64,000 bases of DNA from Allonocardiopsis opalescens (GTDB lineage Bacteria > Actinomycetota > Actinomycetes > Streptosporangiales > Streptosporangiaceae), in assembly GCF_003002095.1 (NCBI RefSeq), contig NZ_PVZC01000001.1, positions 434,001-498,000 on the forward strand. Direction: 5' to 3'. Position numbers and translations under genes: made by a program. Below the pieces are notes generated by a model. The model searched no databases. It was given only the letters and a program-made list of their open reading frames with translations, and was not told the DNA's origin. This document shows, one piece after another, positions 12,731 to 27,000 of the stretch. Within the stretch, counting starts at the first letter, position 1, and every line of letters starts with the position of its first letter.

Positions 12731-15700
12731 ATGGGCAAGTCCGACGAACGCATTGTCGAGGCGCTCCGCACGTCGCTCAAGGAGGCCGAGAGGCTGCGCG
12801 AGCGGAACAGGAAGCTCACCGCGGCCCTGCGCGAGCCGATCGCGATCGTGGGGATGGCCTGCCGCTACCCGGGCGGGGTGAGCAGCCCCGAGGACCTGTG
12901 GCGGCTGGTGGCCGAGGGCACGGACGCGGTGGCGCCCTTCCCGGCCGACCGGGGCTGGGACCTGCACCGGCTCTACGACCCGACCGGCGAGCGGGAGGGA
13001 ACCTCGCTGACCCGCGAGGGCGGCTTCCTGTACGACGCGGCGGAGTTCGACCCGGACTTCTTCGGGATCAGCCCGGGCGAGGCGCGCTTCATGGACCCGC
13101 AGCAGCGGCTGCTGCTGGAGAGCGGCTGGGAGGCGCTGGAGCGGGCCGGGATCGACCCGTCGGGCCTGAAGGGCAGCCCGACCGGCGTCTTCGCCGGGGT
13201 GATGTACCACGACTACGCCTACAGCAGCAGCGGCGGCAGCGTCGTGTCAGGCCGGGTCGCCTACACCCTCGGCCTCGAAGGGCCCGCGGTGACGGTGGAC
13301 ACCGCCTGCTCGTCCTCCCTCGTCGCGGCGCACCTGGCGATCCAGTCGCTGCGCAACGGCGAGTGCTCGCTGGCGCTGGCGGGCGGCGTCACCGTGATGG
13401 CCACCCCCGAGATGTTCGTGGAGTTCAGCCGGCAGCGGGGCCTGGCGGCGGACGGGCGGTGCAAGTCCTTCTCGGACGCGGCCGACGGCGTGGGCTGGTC
13501 GGAGGGCGTCGGCGTCCTGGTGCTGGAGCGGCTGTCCGACGCCCGCCGCAACGGCCACCAGGTCCTCGCCGTCGTGCGCGGCTCGGCCGTCAACCAGGAC
13601 GGCGCCTCCAACGGGCTGACCGCGCCCAACGGCCCGTCCCAGGTCCGGGTGATCCGGCAGGCGCTGGCCAGCGCGCGGATCTCGGCCGACCAGGTCGACC
13701 TGGTGGAGGCGCACGGCACCGGCACCACGCTGGGCGACCCCATCGAGGCGCAGGCGCTCCTGGCGACCTACGGGCAGGAGCGCCCGGAGGGCCGTCCGCT
13801 CTACCTGGGTTCGCTGAAGTCCAATATCGGGCACGCCCAGGCCGCCGCCGGGGTCGGCGGCGTGATCAAGGCCGTGATGGCCATGCGCAGCGGGACGATG
13901 CCCAAGACCCTGCACGTGGACGCGCCGTCCTCGCAGGTGGACTGGGCGGCCGGCGCCGTGCGGCTGCTGACCGAGGCGCGGCCGTGGGAGGCGGGGCCGC
14001 ACCCGAGGCGGGCGGCGGTGTCGTCCTTCGGCATCAGCGGCACCAACGCGCACATCATCGTGGAGCAGGCGCCCGCCGAGGAGCCGGCCGCCGAGCCGGC
14101 GGCGCCCGGCGCCCCGGCGCCGCTGCTGCCCGTCGTGGTGTCGGGCCGGGGCGAGCGCGGGCTGGCCGCCCAGGCCGGGCGGCTGGCCGCCTTCTTCGAG
14201 CACCGCGGCGAGGCCGATCCGCGCGATGCCGCGGCGGCGCTGGTGGAGACGCGTGCGGCGCTGGACCACCGGGCCGTGGTGGTGGCCGCCGACCGCGCCG
14301 AGGCCGTGGCGGGGCTGCGCGCACTGGCCGCCGGGGAGCCGCATCCGTCCGTGGTGCGGGGGCACGCCCGCTCCGGCGGCCTGGGGGTGCTGTTCTCCGG
14401 GCAGGGCTCGCAGCGGCCCGGGATGGGCCGGGAGCTGCACGCCGCCTTCCCGGTGTTCGCCGCCGCCTTCGACGAGGTGTGCGGCCTGCTGGACGGTCTG
14501 CTGGCCGAGCCGCTGCGCGAGGCGGGCGCCGCTTCGCTGCGCGCGGTGCTGTGGGCGGAGCCCGGCGAGGAGCGGGCGGAGCTGCTGGACCAGACCCTCT
14601 ACACCCAGGCGGGGCTGTTCGCCTTCGAGGTGGCGCTGTTCCGGCTGGCCGAGTCCTGGGGCGTGCGCCCGGACTTCCTGGCGGGCCACTCCATCGGCGA
14701 GATCAGCGCCGCGCATGTCGCCGGGGTGCTCTCCCTGCCCGACGCGTGCGCCCTGGTGGCGGCGCGGGGCCGGCTGATGCAGGCGCTCCCGTCCGGCGGT
14801 GTGATGGTCGCGGTCCAGGCGGCCGAGGAGACCGTGCTCCCCTTCCTGTCCGGTGTCGAGGACCGGGTCGGGATCGCCGCGGTGAACGGCCCCGCGTCGG
14901 TGGTGGTCTCCGGCGCACGTGACGCCGTCGACACCGCCGCGGCCCGGCTGCGCGACGCCGGGCACAAGACGCGGCCGCTGCGGGTCTCGCACGCCTTCCA
15001 CTCGCCGCTGATGGAACCGATGCTGGCCGAGTTCGCCGCCGCGATCGCCGGCCTGTCCTTCCAGCCGCCGGAGATCCCGGTGGTCTCCAATGTGACGGGG
15101 GAGCCCGCCGGGGCGGAGATCGCGAGCCCGGACTACTGGGTGCGGCACGTGCGGGCCGCGGTCCGCTTCGGCGCCGGTGTCGGCAGCCTCTACGGCCGGG
15201 GCGTGCGCTCCTTCCTGGAGATCGGCCCGGACAGCGTGCTCACCGCCATGGGCCGGGCGAACCTGCCCGAGGACGCCGAGGCGCTGTTCGTCCCGGCGGC
15301 GCGCCGCGACCGCGACGAGGTGCGCCAGGCCGCGGCCGCGCTCGCGGCGCTGCACGCCCACGGCGCGCGGGTGGACTGGACCCCCTTCCTCACCGGCCGC
15401 ACCGGCGGCCGGGTCGAGCTGCCCACCTACGCCTTCCAGCGGCAGCGCTACTGGCTGAACTCCACCGGCGGCACCGGGGCGGCCGACGCGGCCCGGCTCG
15501 GCCAGGCCGCCGCCGACCACCCCCTGCTGGGCGCGGTCGTCTCCCTCCCGGTGACCGACTCCGTCGTGCTGACCGGCCGGATCTCGCTGGACACCCACCC
15601 CTGGCTCGCCGACCACCAGGTCCTCGGCACCGTGCTGGTCCCGGGCGCCGCCCTGGTCGAGCTGGCGATCCGGGCCGGCGACGAGGCCGGCTGCCCGGTG

Positions 15701-18060
15701 GTGGACGAGCTGACCCTCCAGGCGCCCCTGGTGCTGGACGACGGCGGCGGCACCGACCTGCGGGTCGCCGTCGGCGCCGCCGACGAGCTGGGCCGCCGGC
15801 CGGTCGAGATCTACTCCTGCGGCGACGGCGGCCGGATGGAGGGCGTCTGGACCCGGCACGCCACCGGCTTCCTCACCGCCGCCCGTCCCGGCGGGAGCGC
15901 ACCGGACCTGTCGGTGTGGCCGCCGGAGGGCGCCGAGCCGGTGGCCGTCGACGGCTTCTACCGGGAACTGGTGGACGTCGGCCTGTCCTACGGGCCGGCC
16001 TTCCAGGGGCTGCGCGCCGCCTGGCGGCGCGGCGACGAGCTGTTCGCCGAGGTCGCGCTGCCGGAGCGGAGCGACGACGGCACCGGCGCCTTCGGCATCG
16101 ACCCGGCCCTGCTGGACGCCGCCCTGCACGGCGGCTTCCTCCGCGCCGACGACGACGGGGCGGCCGGCCCCTCCGTCCCGTTCGCCTGGTCGGGAGTGGA
16201 GCTGTTCGCCGGCGGGGCGAGCAGCCTGCGGGTGCGGCTGGCCGGTACGGGGACCGACGGGGTCGAGGTCTGGCTGGCCGACCCCTCCGGCGCCCCGGTC
16301 GCCGCCGTGCGCTCGCTGGTGGCGCGGCCGGTGGCGGCCGGGCAACTGGCGGCGGCGCGCAGCTCGGCGGGCGGCCGGCACGACACGCTGTTCGACCTGC
16401 GGTGGACGCCGGCCGGTCCCGCGACGGCGGAGCCGGCCGCCGCGATCAGCCTTGCGCTGCTGGGCGGCGGGCGGCCGGAGCCGGCGGAGCTGCTCGGCGG
16501 CGCCGGCGCCTATCCGGACGCGTCCGCGCTGGGCGCCGCCGTGGCGGCGGGGGCGCCGGCGCCCGCGGCGGTGCTGCTGCCGTGCGTCGCGGACCCGGCG
16601 GCGGACGCCGCGGCGGCGGCCCGCATCCTCACCCGCCGGGCCCTGGCCGCGGTGCACGAGTTGCTGGCCGATGAGCGCCTGGCCGGGTCGCGGCTGGTGG
16701 TGGTGACGCGGGGCGCGGTCGAGGCGGTGCCGGGCGAGGGGGTGGCCGATGTCGGCGGGGCCGCCGTCTGGGGCCTGGTACGGGCCGCGCAGGCCGAGCA
16801 CCCGGACCGCTTCGTGCTGGTGGACATCGCGGACGGCGAGGGCCCGGCGGGCGGAGCGCCGGCGGCGGTGCTGGCCGCGGGTGAGCCGCAGGCGGCGGTG
16901 CGCGGGGGGCGGCTGCTGGTGCCGAGGCTGGGCCGGGCGGCCGTCGCGGACGGTCCGGCGCCGGAGCGGCCGGCGTCGGGGACGGTGCTGGTCACGGGTG
17001 GTACCGGTGGGCTGGGCGCGCTGGTGGCGCGGCATCTGGTGGCCGAGCACGGGGTGCGCGGCCTGCTGCTGGTGAGCCGGCGCGGTGCCGAGGCGCCGGG
17101 CGCGGCCGAACTGGTCGCGGAGCTGGAGGCGTCGGGTGCCTCGGTGCGGGTGGCGGCCTGCGACGTGTCGGACCGGGAGGCGCTGCGCGCGCTGCTGGCC
17201 ACCGTCCCGGCCGAGGCGCCGCTGACGGGCGTGGTGCACACGGCGGGCGTACTCGACGACGGAGTCGTCACCGCGCTGACCCCGGAGCGGCTGGACGCGG
17301 TGCTGCGGCCCAAGGCGGAGGCGGCCTGGCACCTGCACGAGCTGACGCGTGAGCTGGACCTGGGCATGTTCGTGCTCTTCTCCTCGGTGTCGGGCCTGGT
17401 CGGCGGCGCCGCCCAGGCCAACTACGCCGCGGCCAACGCCTTCCTGGACGGCCTGGCCCAGCACCGCCGCGCCGCCGGGCTGCCCGCCGTCTCGCTGGCC
17501 TGGGGGCTGTGGGAGCAGACCGGCGGCATGGGCGGCGGGCTCGGCGCGGACGAGCGCGCCCGGATGACACGGGACGGCCTGCTCGGCCTGTCCGACACCG
17601 AGGGCCTGGAACTCTTCGACACCGCCGCAGGCCGCGACGAACCGGTGCTGGCCCCGGTCAAGTGGGACCTGGAGCTGCTGCGGCGGGCCGGTGCCGACGA
17701 GGTGCCCCCGATCATGCGCGGCCTGGTCGGCCGCCCGGCGCGCCGGGCGGCCGCTGCCGCGGGCGGCGGCTCGCCGCTCGCGGAGCGGCTGGCGGGGGTG
17801 GACCCCTCGCGCCGCCGGGCCGCGGTGGTGGAGCTGGTGGCGGCGCAGGTGGCGGCGGTGCTGGGCTACGCCGACGCCAAGGGCGTGGAACCCGGCCGGG
17901 CCTTCCAGGACCTGGGCTTCGACTCGCTGACCGCGGTGGAGTTCCGCAACGGGCTGGGCAAGGCGACCGGGCTGCGCCTGCCGGCGACCCTGGTCTTCGA
18001 CTACCCGACCCCGCTGGCCCTGGCCGAGCACCTGCTGGCCGAGGTCGACGGCGACGTCGA
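12731..18060 (+). other. PKS B module B1: N-terminal docking, KS-AT-DH-KR-ACP
   Basis: Docking helix 12731-12832. KS about 12833-14075; AT about 14115-15460 with GHSIGE near 14690 and HAFHSP near 14995 (malonyl); DH about 15520-16370 with HxxxGxxxxP (the second motif reads [10 protein letters not shown], Asp replacing the usual His before the Pro). KR about 16380-17740 with LDD, catalytic Ser in FSSVSG and NYAAAN. ACP about 17770-18050, GFDSL. Predicted product: malonate unit reduced and dehydrated to an E double bond. Confidence 0.92.
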
Positions 18061-21000
18061 GCGCGCCGAACCGCTGCCCTCCGCGGCCGCGGTGGACGAG
18101 CCGATCGCGATCGTCGGGATGGCCTGCCGCTACCCGGGCGGGGTGAGCAGCCCCGAGGACCTGTGGCGCCTGGTGGCCGAGGGTGGTGACGGCGTCTCGC
18201 TGTTCCCGGCCGACCGCGGCTGGGACCTGCACCGGCTGTTCGATCCCTCAGGCGAGCGGGAGGGCACCTCGCTGACCCGCGAGGGCGGCTTCCTGCACGA
18301 CGCCGCCGACTTCGACCCCGACTTCTTCGGCATCAGCCCCGGCGAGGCCCGGTTCATGGATCCCCAGCAGCGGCTGCTGCTGGAGACCTCGTGGGAGGCC
18401 TTCGAACGGGCGGGCATCGACCCCGCCGGGCTCAAGGGCAGTCCGACAGGCGTCTTCGCCGGGGTGATGTACCACGACTACGCCTACAGCAGCAGCGGCG
18501 GCAGCGTCGTGTCCGGCCGGGTGGCCTACACCTTCGGCCTGGAGGGCCCGGCCGTCACCGTGGACACCGCCTGCTCCTCCTCCCTGGTCGCGCTGCACTG
18601 GGCGGCGCAGGCCCTTCGCTCGGGCGAGTGCTCGCTGGCCCTGGCGGGCGGCGTCACCGTGATGGCCACCCCCGACTCCTTCGTGGAGTTCAGCCGCCAG
18701 CGCGGGCTGGCGGCGGACGGGCGGTGCAAGTCCTTCTCGGACGCGGCCGATGGCGTGGGCTGGTCGGAGGGCGTCGGGGTGCTGGTGCTGGAGCGGCTGT
18801 CGGACGCGCGCCGCAACGGGCACCAGGTGCTCGCGGTGGTGCGGGGCAGCGCGGTCAACCAGGACGGCGCCTCCAACGGGCTGACCGCGCCCAACGGCCC
18901 GTCCCAGGTGCGGGTGATCCGGCAGGCGCTCGCGGGCGCCGGGATCGCGCCCGCGGACGTGGATCTGGTGGAGGCGCACGGCACCGGCACCAAGCTCGGT
19001 GACCCGATCGAGGCCCAGGCCCTCCTGGCCACCTACGGGCAGGACCGGCCCGATGACCGGCCGCTGTATCTCGGCTCGCTCAAGTCCAACATCGGGCACG
19101 CCCAGGCGGCGGCCGGAGTGGGCGGCGTGATCAAGGCCGTGATGGCCATGCGCAAGGGCGTGATGCCGAGGACCCTGCACGCGGACGCGCCCAGCACGCA
19201 GGTGGACTGGTCGGCGGGCGCGGTGGAGCTGCTGACCGAGCCCCGTCCGTGGGAGCCGGCCGGTCATCCGCGCCGGGCCGGGGTGTCGTCCTTCGGGATC
19301 AGCGGCACGAACGCGCACGTCATCATCGAGCAGGCACCGGCGGACGACGCGGCGGACGACCCGGCCGAGGAGCCGGGCGCGCCGGTCGTCCCGGTGGCGG
19401 TGTCGGGCCGGGGCGAGCGCGGGCTGGCGGCCCAGGCCGGGCGGCTGGCCGACTTCCTGGACACCCGCGACGACGCCCGGCTGCCCGACGTGGCGGCGGC
19501 GCTGGTCGGGACGCGCTCGGCGCTGGACCACCGGGCCGTGGTGCTGGCCGCCGACCGCGCCGAAGCCGTGGACGGGCTGCGCGCGCTGGCGGCGGGCGAG
19601 CCGCATCCCGGCCTGGTGCGGGGCGTGGCCCGGCCGGGCGGCCTTGGCGTGCTGTTCTCCGGGCAGGGTTCGCAGCGGCTCGGGATGGGGCGGGAGCTGC
19701 ACGCCGCCTTCCCGGTGTTCGCGGCCGCCTTCGATCAGGCATGCGAGAGCTTGGACGGGCTGCTGGCCGAGCCGCTGCGCGAGGCGGGCGCCGCGTCGCT
19801 GCGCGAGGTGCTGTGGGCCGATCCGGAGTCCGCCGCCGCCGGGCTGCTGGACCAGACGCTCTACACCCAGGCGGGGCTGTTCGCCTTCGAGGTGGCGCTG
19901 TTCCGGTTGTTCGAGTCCTGGGGTGTCGCGCCCGATTTCGTCGCCGGGCACTCCATCGGCGAGATCAGCGCGGCGCACGTCGCGGGCGTGCTGCCGCTGG
20001 CGGACGCGTGCGTGCTGGTCGCGGCCCGGGGCCGGCTGATGCAGGCGCTCCCGGCGGGCGGCGTGATGCTCGCCGTCCAGGCGGGGGAGGACGCGGTCCT
20101 CCCGTTCCTGGCCGGTGTCGAGGACCGGGCCGGGATCGCGGCCGTCAACGGCCCGGCCTCGGTCGTGGTCTCCGGGGCGGGCGAGGCCGTGGCCGCCGTG
20201 GCGGCGCGGCTGGCCGAGGCGGGCCACAAGACGCGGCCGCTGCGGGTCTCGCACGCCTTCCACTCGCCGCTGATGGACCCGATGCTGGCCGAGTTCGAGG
20301 CCGTGATCGCGGATCTGCGCTTCCAGGCGCCGACCGTCCCCGTGGTGTCGAACGTGTCCGGCGGCCTGGCCGGGGACGAGATCGCCACCCCGGACTACTG
20401 GGTCCGGCACGTGCGTGCCGCGGTCCGCTTCGGCGACGGCGTGCGCACCCTGGACGCCCAGGGCGTGCGCACCTTCCTGGAGATCGGTCCGGACAGCGTG
20501 CTGGCGGCCATGGGGCCCGCGAACCTGGCCGAGGACGCCGAAGCGGTCTTCGCCGCGGCTTCGCGCCGCGACCGCGACGAGGTGCGCCAGGCGGTCACCG
20601 CCCTGGCGGGCCTGCACGCCCACGGGACACCGGTCGGCTGGGCGGCGCTGCTGCCCGCGCGCCCGGCCCGGGTGGAGCTGCCCACCTACGCCTTCCAGCG
20701 GCAGCGCTACTGGGTGGACTCCGCCGTCACCACCGTGGCGGGCGACGCCGTCCGACTGGGCCAGGGCAGCGCCGACCACCCGCTGCTCGGCGCGGTGCTG
20801 GCCGATCCCGACAGCGGCACCGTCACCCTCACCGGCCGGCTCGCCCGCGACACCCAGCCGTGGCTGGCCGACCACGAGGTGCTGGGCACCGTGCTGGTGC
20901 CGGGGACCGCGCTGGTGGAGCTGGCGATCCGGGCGGGCGACGAGGTCGGCTGCCCGGTGCTGGACGAGCTGACCCTGGAGGCGCCGCTGCCGGTGCCCGA

Positions 21001-24000
21001 GCACACCGGGCTCGCGGTCCAGGTCGTGGCCGAGCCCGAGGGGCCGGCGGCCGACCGCTACCGGGTCCGCGTCCACTCCCGCCCGGACGGCGCCGCCCCC
21101 GGCACACCGTGGACCCGGCACGCCTCGGGCGTGCTGGCCGCCGCGCCGCCGGAGGACGCCGAGGACTTCGAGTTCGCGGCCTGGCCGCCCGAGGGGGCCG
21201 AGCCGATCGCGCTGGACGGGCTCTACCCGGAACTGGCCGGGATCGGCCTGGCCTACGGGCCCGCCTTCCAGGGGCTCCGCGCCGTGTGGCGGCGCGGCGA
21301 CGAGGTCTTCGCCGAGGTGGCGCTGCCGGAGCAGGCGGCCGAGGACGCCGCCGGCTACGGCCTGCACCCGGCGCTGCTCGACGCCGCCCTGCACGCGGGG
21401 CTGGCGGCCGGCGACGGCGGCGACGGGCCCGCGGTCCCGTTCGCCTGGTCCGGAGTGGAGTTGCTGGCCGGCGGGGCCGCCGCCCTGCGGGTGCGGCTGA
21501 GCGTGTCGGGGCCCGGCGGGACCGAGCTGCGGCTGGCCGACCCCTCCGGCGCGCCCGTGGCGGTGGTGCGCTCGCTGGCGGTCCGGCCGCTCGCCGACGA
21601 GGGCGCGGCCGCCGTGACGGCCGGACTCCGCGACGCGCTGTACCGGCTGGACTGGGAGGCGGCCCCGGCCGCCTCCCGCCCGCTGCCGGGCCGGACCGCC
21701 GTGCTCACCGGCGGCGCCTTCCCGGCCCGGCCCGACGGCGCCGATACCTACCCGGACCCGTCCGCGCTGGCCGCGGCGGTGGACGCGGGCGCCGCGGTGC
21801 CCGACGTGCTGCTGCTGCCGTGCGCCTCGGATCCGGCAGCGCCGGACGCGGCGGAGGCGGCGGGCGCGCTGGCCCGCGGTGCGCTCGCCGCGGTGCGCGA
21901 GATGCTGGCCGATGAGCGCCTGGCCGGGTCGCGGCTGGTGGTGGTGACGCGGGGCGCGGTCGAGGCGGTGCCGGGCGAGGGGGTGGCCGATGTCGGCGCC
22001 GCCGCGGTGTGGGGCCTGGTCCGGGCCGCGCGGGCCGAGCACCCGGACCGCTTCGCCCTGGTGGACCTGGACGCGGACGCGCCGGCGTCGGCGCTGGCGG
22101 CGGCCGTCGGCTCCGGCGAGCCCGAGGCGGCCGTCCGGAGCGAACGGCTGTACGTACCACGGCTGACCCGGGTGCGGGCCGCCGAGGCGGCCGGCTCCGC
22201 CGCCGCGCGGGAGCGGCTGGCGGCGGGCTCGGTGCTGGTCACGGGTGGTACCGGTGGGCTGGGCGCGCTGGTGGCGCGGCATCTGGTGGCCGAGTACGGG
22301 GTGCGGAGCCTGCTGCTGGTGAGCCGGCGCGGCCCGGATGCGCCGGGCGCGGCCGAGCTGGTGGCGGAACTTGAGGCGCTGGGCGCGTCGGTGCGGGTGG
22401 CGGCCTGCGATGTGGCCGACCGCGCGGCGGTCGCCGGACTGCTGGCCGGTGTACCAGCGGACCTGCCGCTGACCGGGATGGTGCACGCGGCGGGGGTGCT
22501 GGATGACGGGATCGTCTCGGCGCTGACGCCGGAGCGGCTGGACGCGGTGCTCAAGCCCAAGGCGGACGCCGCCTGGCACCTGCACGAGCTGACGCGGGAC
22601 CTGGATCTCGGCATGTTCGTGCTGTTCTCCTCGGTGTCGGGTGTGCTGGGCGGTGCGGGCCAGGCCAATTACGCGGCGGCCAACGCCTTCCTGGACGCCC
22701 TCGCCCAGCACCGGCGCGCCGCCGGCCTGCCCGCCGTCTCACTGGCCTGGGGTCTGTGGGAGCGGGAGGGCGGGATGGGCGGCGGGCTCGGCACGGCCGA
22801 CCGCTCCCGGATGGCGCGCGGCGGGGTGCTCCCGCTGTCCGACGCCGAGGGCCTGGCCCTGCTGGACGCGGCCATCGGGCGTGCTGAGGCCGTGCTGGCG
22901 CCGGTGAAGTGGGACCTGGCGCTGCTGCGGTCCGGCGGCGAGCCGCCCCGGACCCTGAGCAGGCTGGTGGGCCGCCCGGCGCGGCGGTCGGCGGCGGGGG
23001 CCGTCCGGTCCGCGGGCGGCTCGGTGCTGGCGGAGCGCCTGGCGGGGGTGGAGGCGGCCCGCCGCCGCGGTGTCGTGGTGGAACTGGTGCGGGCGCAGGC
23101 CGCGGCGGTGCTCGGCCACGCCGACGCCGAGGCGGTCGAACCCGGCCGCGCCTTCCAGGATCTCGGCTTCGACTCGCTGACCGCGGTGGAGTTCCGCAAC
23201 GGCCTCAGCACGGCGACCGGGCTGCGCCTGCCGGCGACCCTGGTCTTCGACTACCCGACGCCCCTGGCGCTGGCCGACCACCTGCTCGCCGAGGCGGCCG
23301 GCGCGGTGCGGCGGGACGCGTCGCTCCCGGCCGCGGGCCCGGTGGACGAGCCGATCGCGATCGTGGGCATGGCCTGCCGCTACCCGGGCGGGGTGAGCAG
23401 CCCGGAGGAGCTGTGGCGGCTGGTCGCCGAAGGGGGCGACGGCATCGCGCTGTTCCCGGCCGACCGGGGCTGGGACCTGCACCGGCTCTACGACCCGTCC
23501 GGCGAACGCGCCGACACCTCCTACACGCGCGAGGGCGGCTTCCTGTACGACGCGGCCGAGTTCGACCCGGACTTCTTCGGGATCAGCCCCGGCGAGGCCC
23601 GGTACATGGACCCGCAGCAGCGGCTGCTGCTGGAGACCTCCTGGGAGGCATTCGAACGGGCCGGGATCGACCCCGCCGGGCTCAAGGGCAGCCCCACCGG
23701 CGTCTTCGCCGGGGTGATGTACCACGACTACGCCGGGAACGCGGGCGGCGGCGGCAATATGGTCTCCGGCCGGGTCTCCTACACCTTCGGCCTCGAAGGC
23801 CCGGCGGTGACCGTGGACACCGCCTGCTCGTCCTCGCTGGTCGCCCTGCACCTGGCGTCGCAGGCGCTGCGGTCGGGGGAGTGCTCCCTCGCGCTGGCGG
23901 GCGGTGTGACGGTGATGGCCACCCCGGCGTCGTTCGTGGAGTTCAGCCGGCAGCGCGGACTCTCGGCCGACGGGCGGTGCCGGTCCTTCGCCGACGCTGC

Positions 24001-27000
24001 CGACGGGGTCGGCTGGTCCGAAGGCGTCGGCGTGCTGGTGCTGGAGCGGCTGTCGGACGCCCGCCGCAACGGCCACCGGGTCCTCGCCGTCGTACGCGGC
24101 TCGGCCGTCAACCAGGACGGCGCCTCCAACGGCATCACCGCGCCGAACGGCCCCTCCCAGGTGCGGGTGATCCGGCAGGCGCTGGCCGGTGCCGGGATGA
24201 CGCCCGACCAGGTCGACGCGGTCGAGGCGCACGGGACCGGCACCACCCTGGGCGACCCGATCGAGGCCCAGGCCCTGATCGCCACCTATGGCCAGGAGCG
24301 CCCCGAGGGACGCCCGCTCTACCTCGGTTCGCTGAAGTCCAACATCGGGCACACGCAGGCGGCCGCCGGGGTGGCGGGCGTGATCAAGATGGTGCAGGCG
24401 ATGCGGCACGGGGTGCTGCCGAAGACCCTGCACGCCGAGGTCCCCTCGTCCCGGGTCGACTGGTCGGCCGGTGCGGTCGAGCTGCTGGCCGAGCCGCGCC
24501 CCTGGGAGGCGGACGGGCGCCCGCGCCGGGCCGGGGTGTCGTCCTTCGGGATCAGCGGCACCAACGCGCACGTCATCATCGAGCAGCCCCCGGCCGAGGA
24601 GCCGGCCCGGGCGGCGGACGCGCCCGACGACGCCGCGCAACCGCCGGTCCCCCTGGTACCCGTCGCCGTGTCGGGCCGGGGCGAGCACGGACTGGCCGCC
24701 CAGGCCGGGCGGCTGGCCGACTTCCTCGCCGAGCGGGCGGACACCGGTCTGCCCGACATCGCGGCGGCGCTGCTCGGAACCCGCTCGGCGCTGGACCACC
24801 GGGCCGTGGTGCTGGCCGCCGACCGCGCCGAGGCTCTGGACGGGCTGCGCGCGCTGGCCGCCGGGGAGCCGCATCCGAGCCTGGTGCGCGGCGCGGTCCG
24901 CACCGGCGGCCTCGGCCTCGTCTTCTCCGGGCAAGGGTCCCAGCGCGCGGGCATGGGGCGGGGGCTGCACGCCGCCTTCCCGGTGTTCGCGGCCGCCTTC
25001 GACGCGGCGTGCGAGAGCTTCGACGGGCTGCTGGCCGAGCCGCTGCGCGAGGCGGGGGCCGCTTCGCTGCGCGAGGTGCTGTGGGCCGGGCCGGAGTCCG
25101 ACGCCGCCGGGCTGCTGGACCGGACGGTGTTCACCCAGGCGGGGCTGTTCGCCTTCGAGGTGGCGCTGTTCCGGCTGCTGGAGTCCTGGGGGACGGCCCC
25201 GGACTTCGTCGCGGGCCACTCGATCGGCGAGATCAGCGCGGCGCACGTCGCCGGGGTCCTCCCGCTCGCCGACGCCTGCGCGCTGGTGGCGGCGCGCGGC
25301 CGGCTGATGCAGGCGCTCCCGGACGGCGGCGTGATGCTCGCCGTCCAGGCCGGGGAGGACACGGTCCTCCCGTTCCTGGCCGGAGTGGAGGACCGGGCCG
25401 GGATCGCGGCCGTCAACGGCCCGGCCGCCGTGGTGGTCTCGGGCGCCGGTGACGTGGTGGCCGATATCGCGGCGCGCCTCGGGGAAGCGGGCCACAAGAC
25501 GCGGCCGCTGCGGGTCTCACACGCCTTCCACTCGCCGCTGATGGACCCGATGCTGGCCGAGTTCGAAGCGGCGATCGCGGACCTGTCCTTCCGGCCGCCG
25601 GAGATCCCCGTGGTGTCGAACGTGTCCGGCGCCCTGGCGGGAGACGAGATCGCCACCCCGGACTACTGGGTCCGGCACGTGCGCGCCGCGGTCCGCTTCG
25701 CCGACGGCGTGCGCGCCCTGCACGCCGAGGGCGTGCGCTCCTTCCTGGAGGTCGGCCCGGACAGCGTGCTCGCCTCCCCGGTGCTGGAGACCCTGGGCGA
25801 GGCGGCCGCCCAGGCGGCCGTGGTGGCGGCCGCCCGCCGCGACCGCGACGAGGTGCGGCAGGCGGTGGCCGCGCTGGCGGCCCTGCACGCCCACGGCGTG
25901 CCGGTGGACTGGACCCCCTTCCTCGGCGGCCGCGGCGGCGCCCGGGTGGAGCTGCCCACCTACGCCTTCCAGCGGCAGCGCTACTGGCTCGACGCGGCCG
26001 GGCCCGGTGAGGTCGGCTCGGCCGGCCTGCGCCCGGCCGAGCACCCGCTGCTGGGCGCGGTGGTGGCGGCGCCGGACGGCGGCGCGGTGACCCTGACCGG
26101 CCGCCTGTCGCCGGACGCCCAGCCCTGGCTGGCCGACCACCAGGTGCTCGGCACCGCGCTGGTTCCGGGGACCGCGCTGGTGGAGCTGGCGATCCGGGCC
26201 GGTGACGAAGTGGGCTGCGGCGCCCTCGCCGAGCTGACCCTGGAGGCGCCTTTGGTGCTGGCGGCCCCCACCGTTATCCAGGTGGTGGCGGAGGCGCCGG
26301 ACGAGGCCGGCCGCCGCGGCGTGGCGGTCCACTCGCGGCCGGAGGACGCCCCCGATGGCACCGGCTGGGTCCGGCACGCCGCCGGCACCCTGCTCCCGGC
26401 GGCCGCGCCCGCCGGACCACCGGACACCGGCCTGTCGGAGTGGCCGCCGGAAGGCGCCGAGCCGGTGGAGCTGGCCGGCTTCTACGAGGGACTGGCCGAC
26501 GCGGGCTTCGGCTACGGGCCCGCCTTCCGGGGGCTGCGCGCGGCCTGGCGGCGCGGCGGCGAGGTCTACGCCGAGGCCGCGCTTCCCGACGCCGCCGACG
26601 CCGACTCCTTCGGCATCCACCCCGCGCTGCTCGACGCCGCCCTGCACGCCGCCTTCGTCCGCCAGGACGAAGGCGCGCCGCCCGAGGCGCCGTCCGTCCC
26701 CTTTGCCTGGTCCGATGTGGCCCTGCACGCCACCGGGGCCGCCGCCGTGCGGGTCCGGGTCGCCCCGGCCGCGGACGGCGGCATGGCGGTCACGCTGGCC
26801 GACGGCTCCGGTGCGCCCGTGGTCACGGTCGGCTCCCTGGCGGTGCGGCCGGTCTCGGCCGAAGGGCTGCGGACCGCGTCCGCCGGCCGCCGCGACGCGC
26901 TGTACCGGGTGGAGTGGGCCGCCGCGCCGGCCCCGACCGGGCCGGACCCGGTGCGGGCGGCGCTCCTCGGCGCGGACCCGTTCGGCCTGGGCGGCCAGGA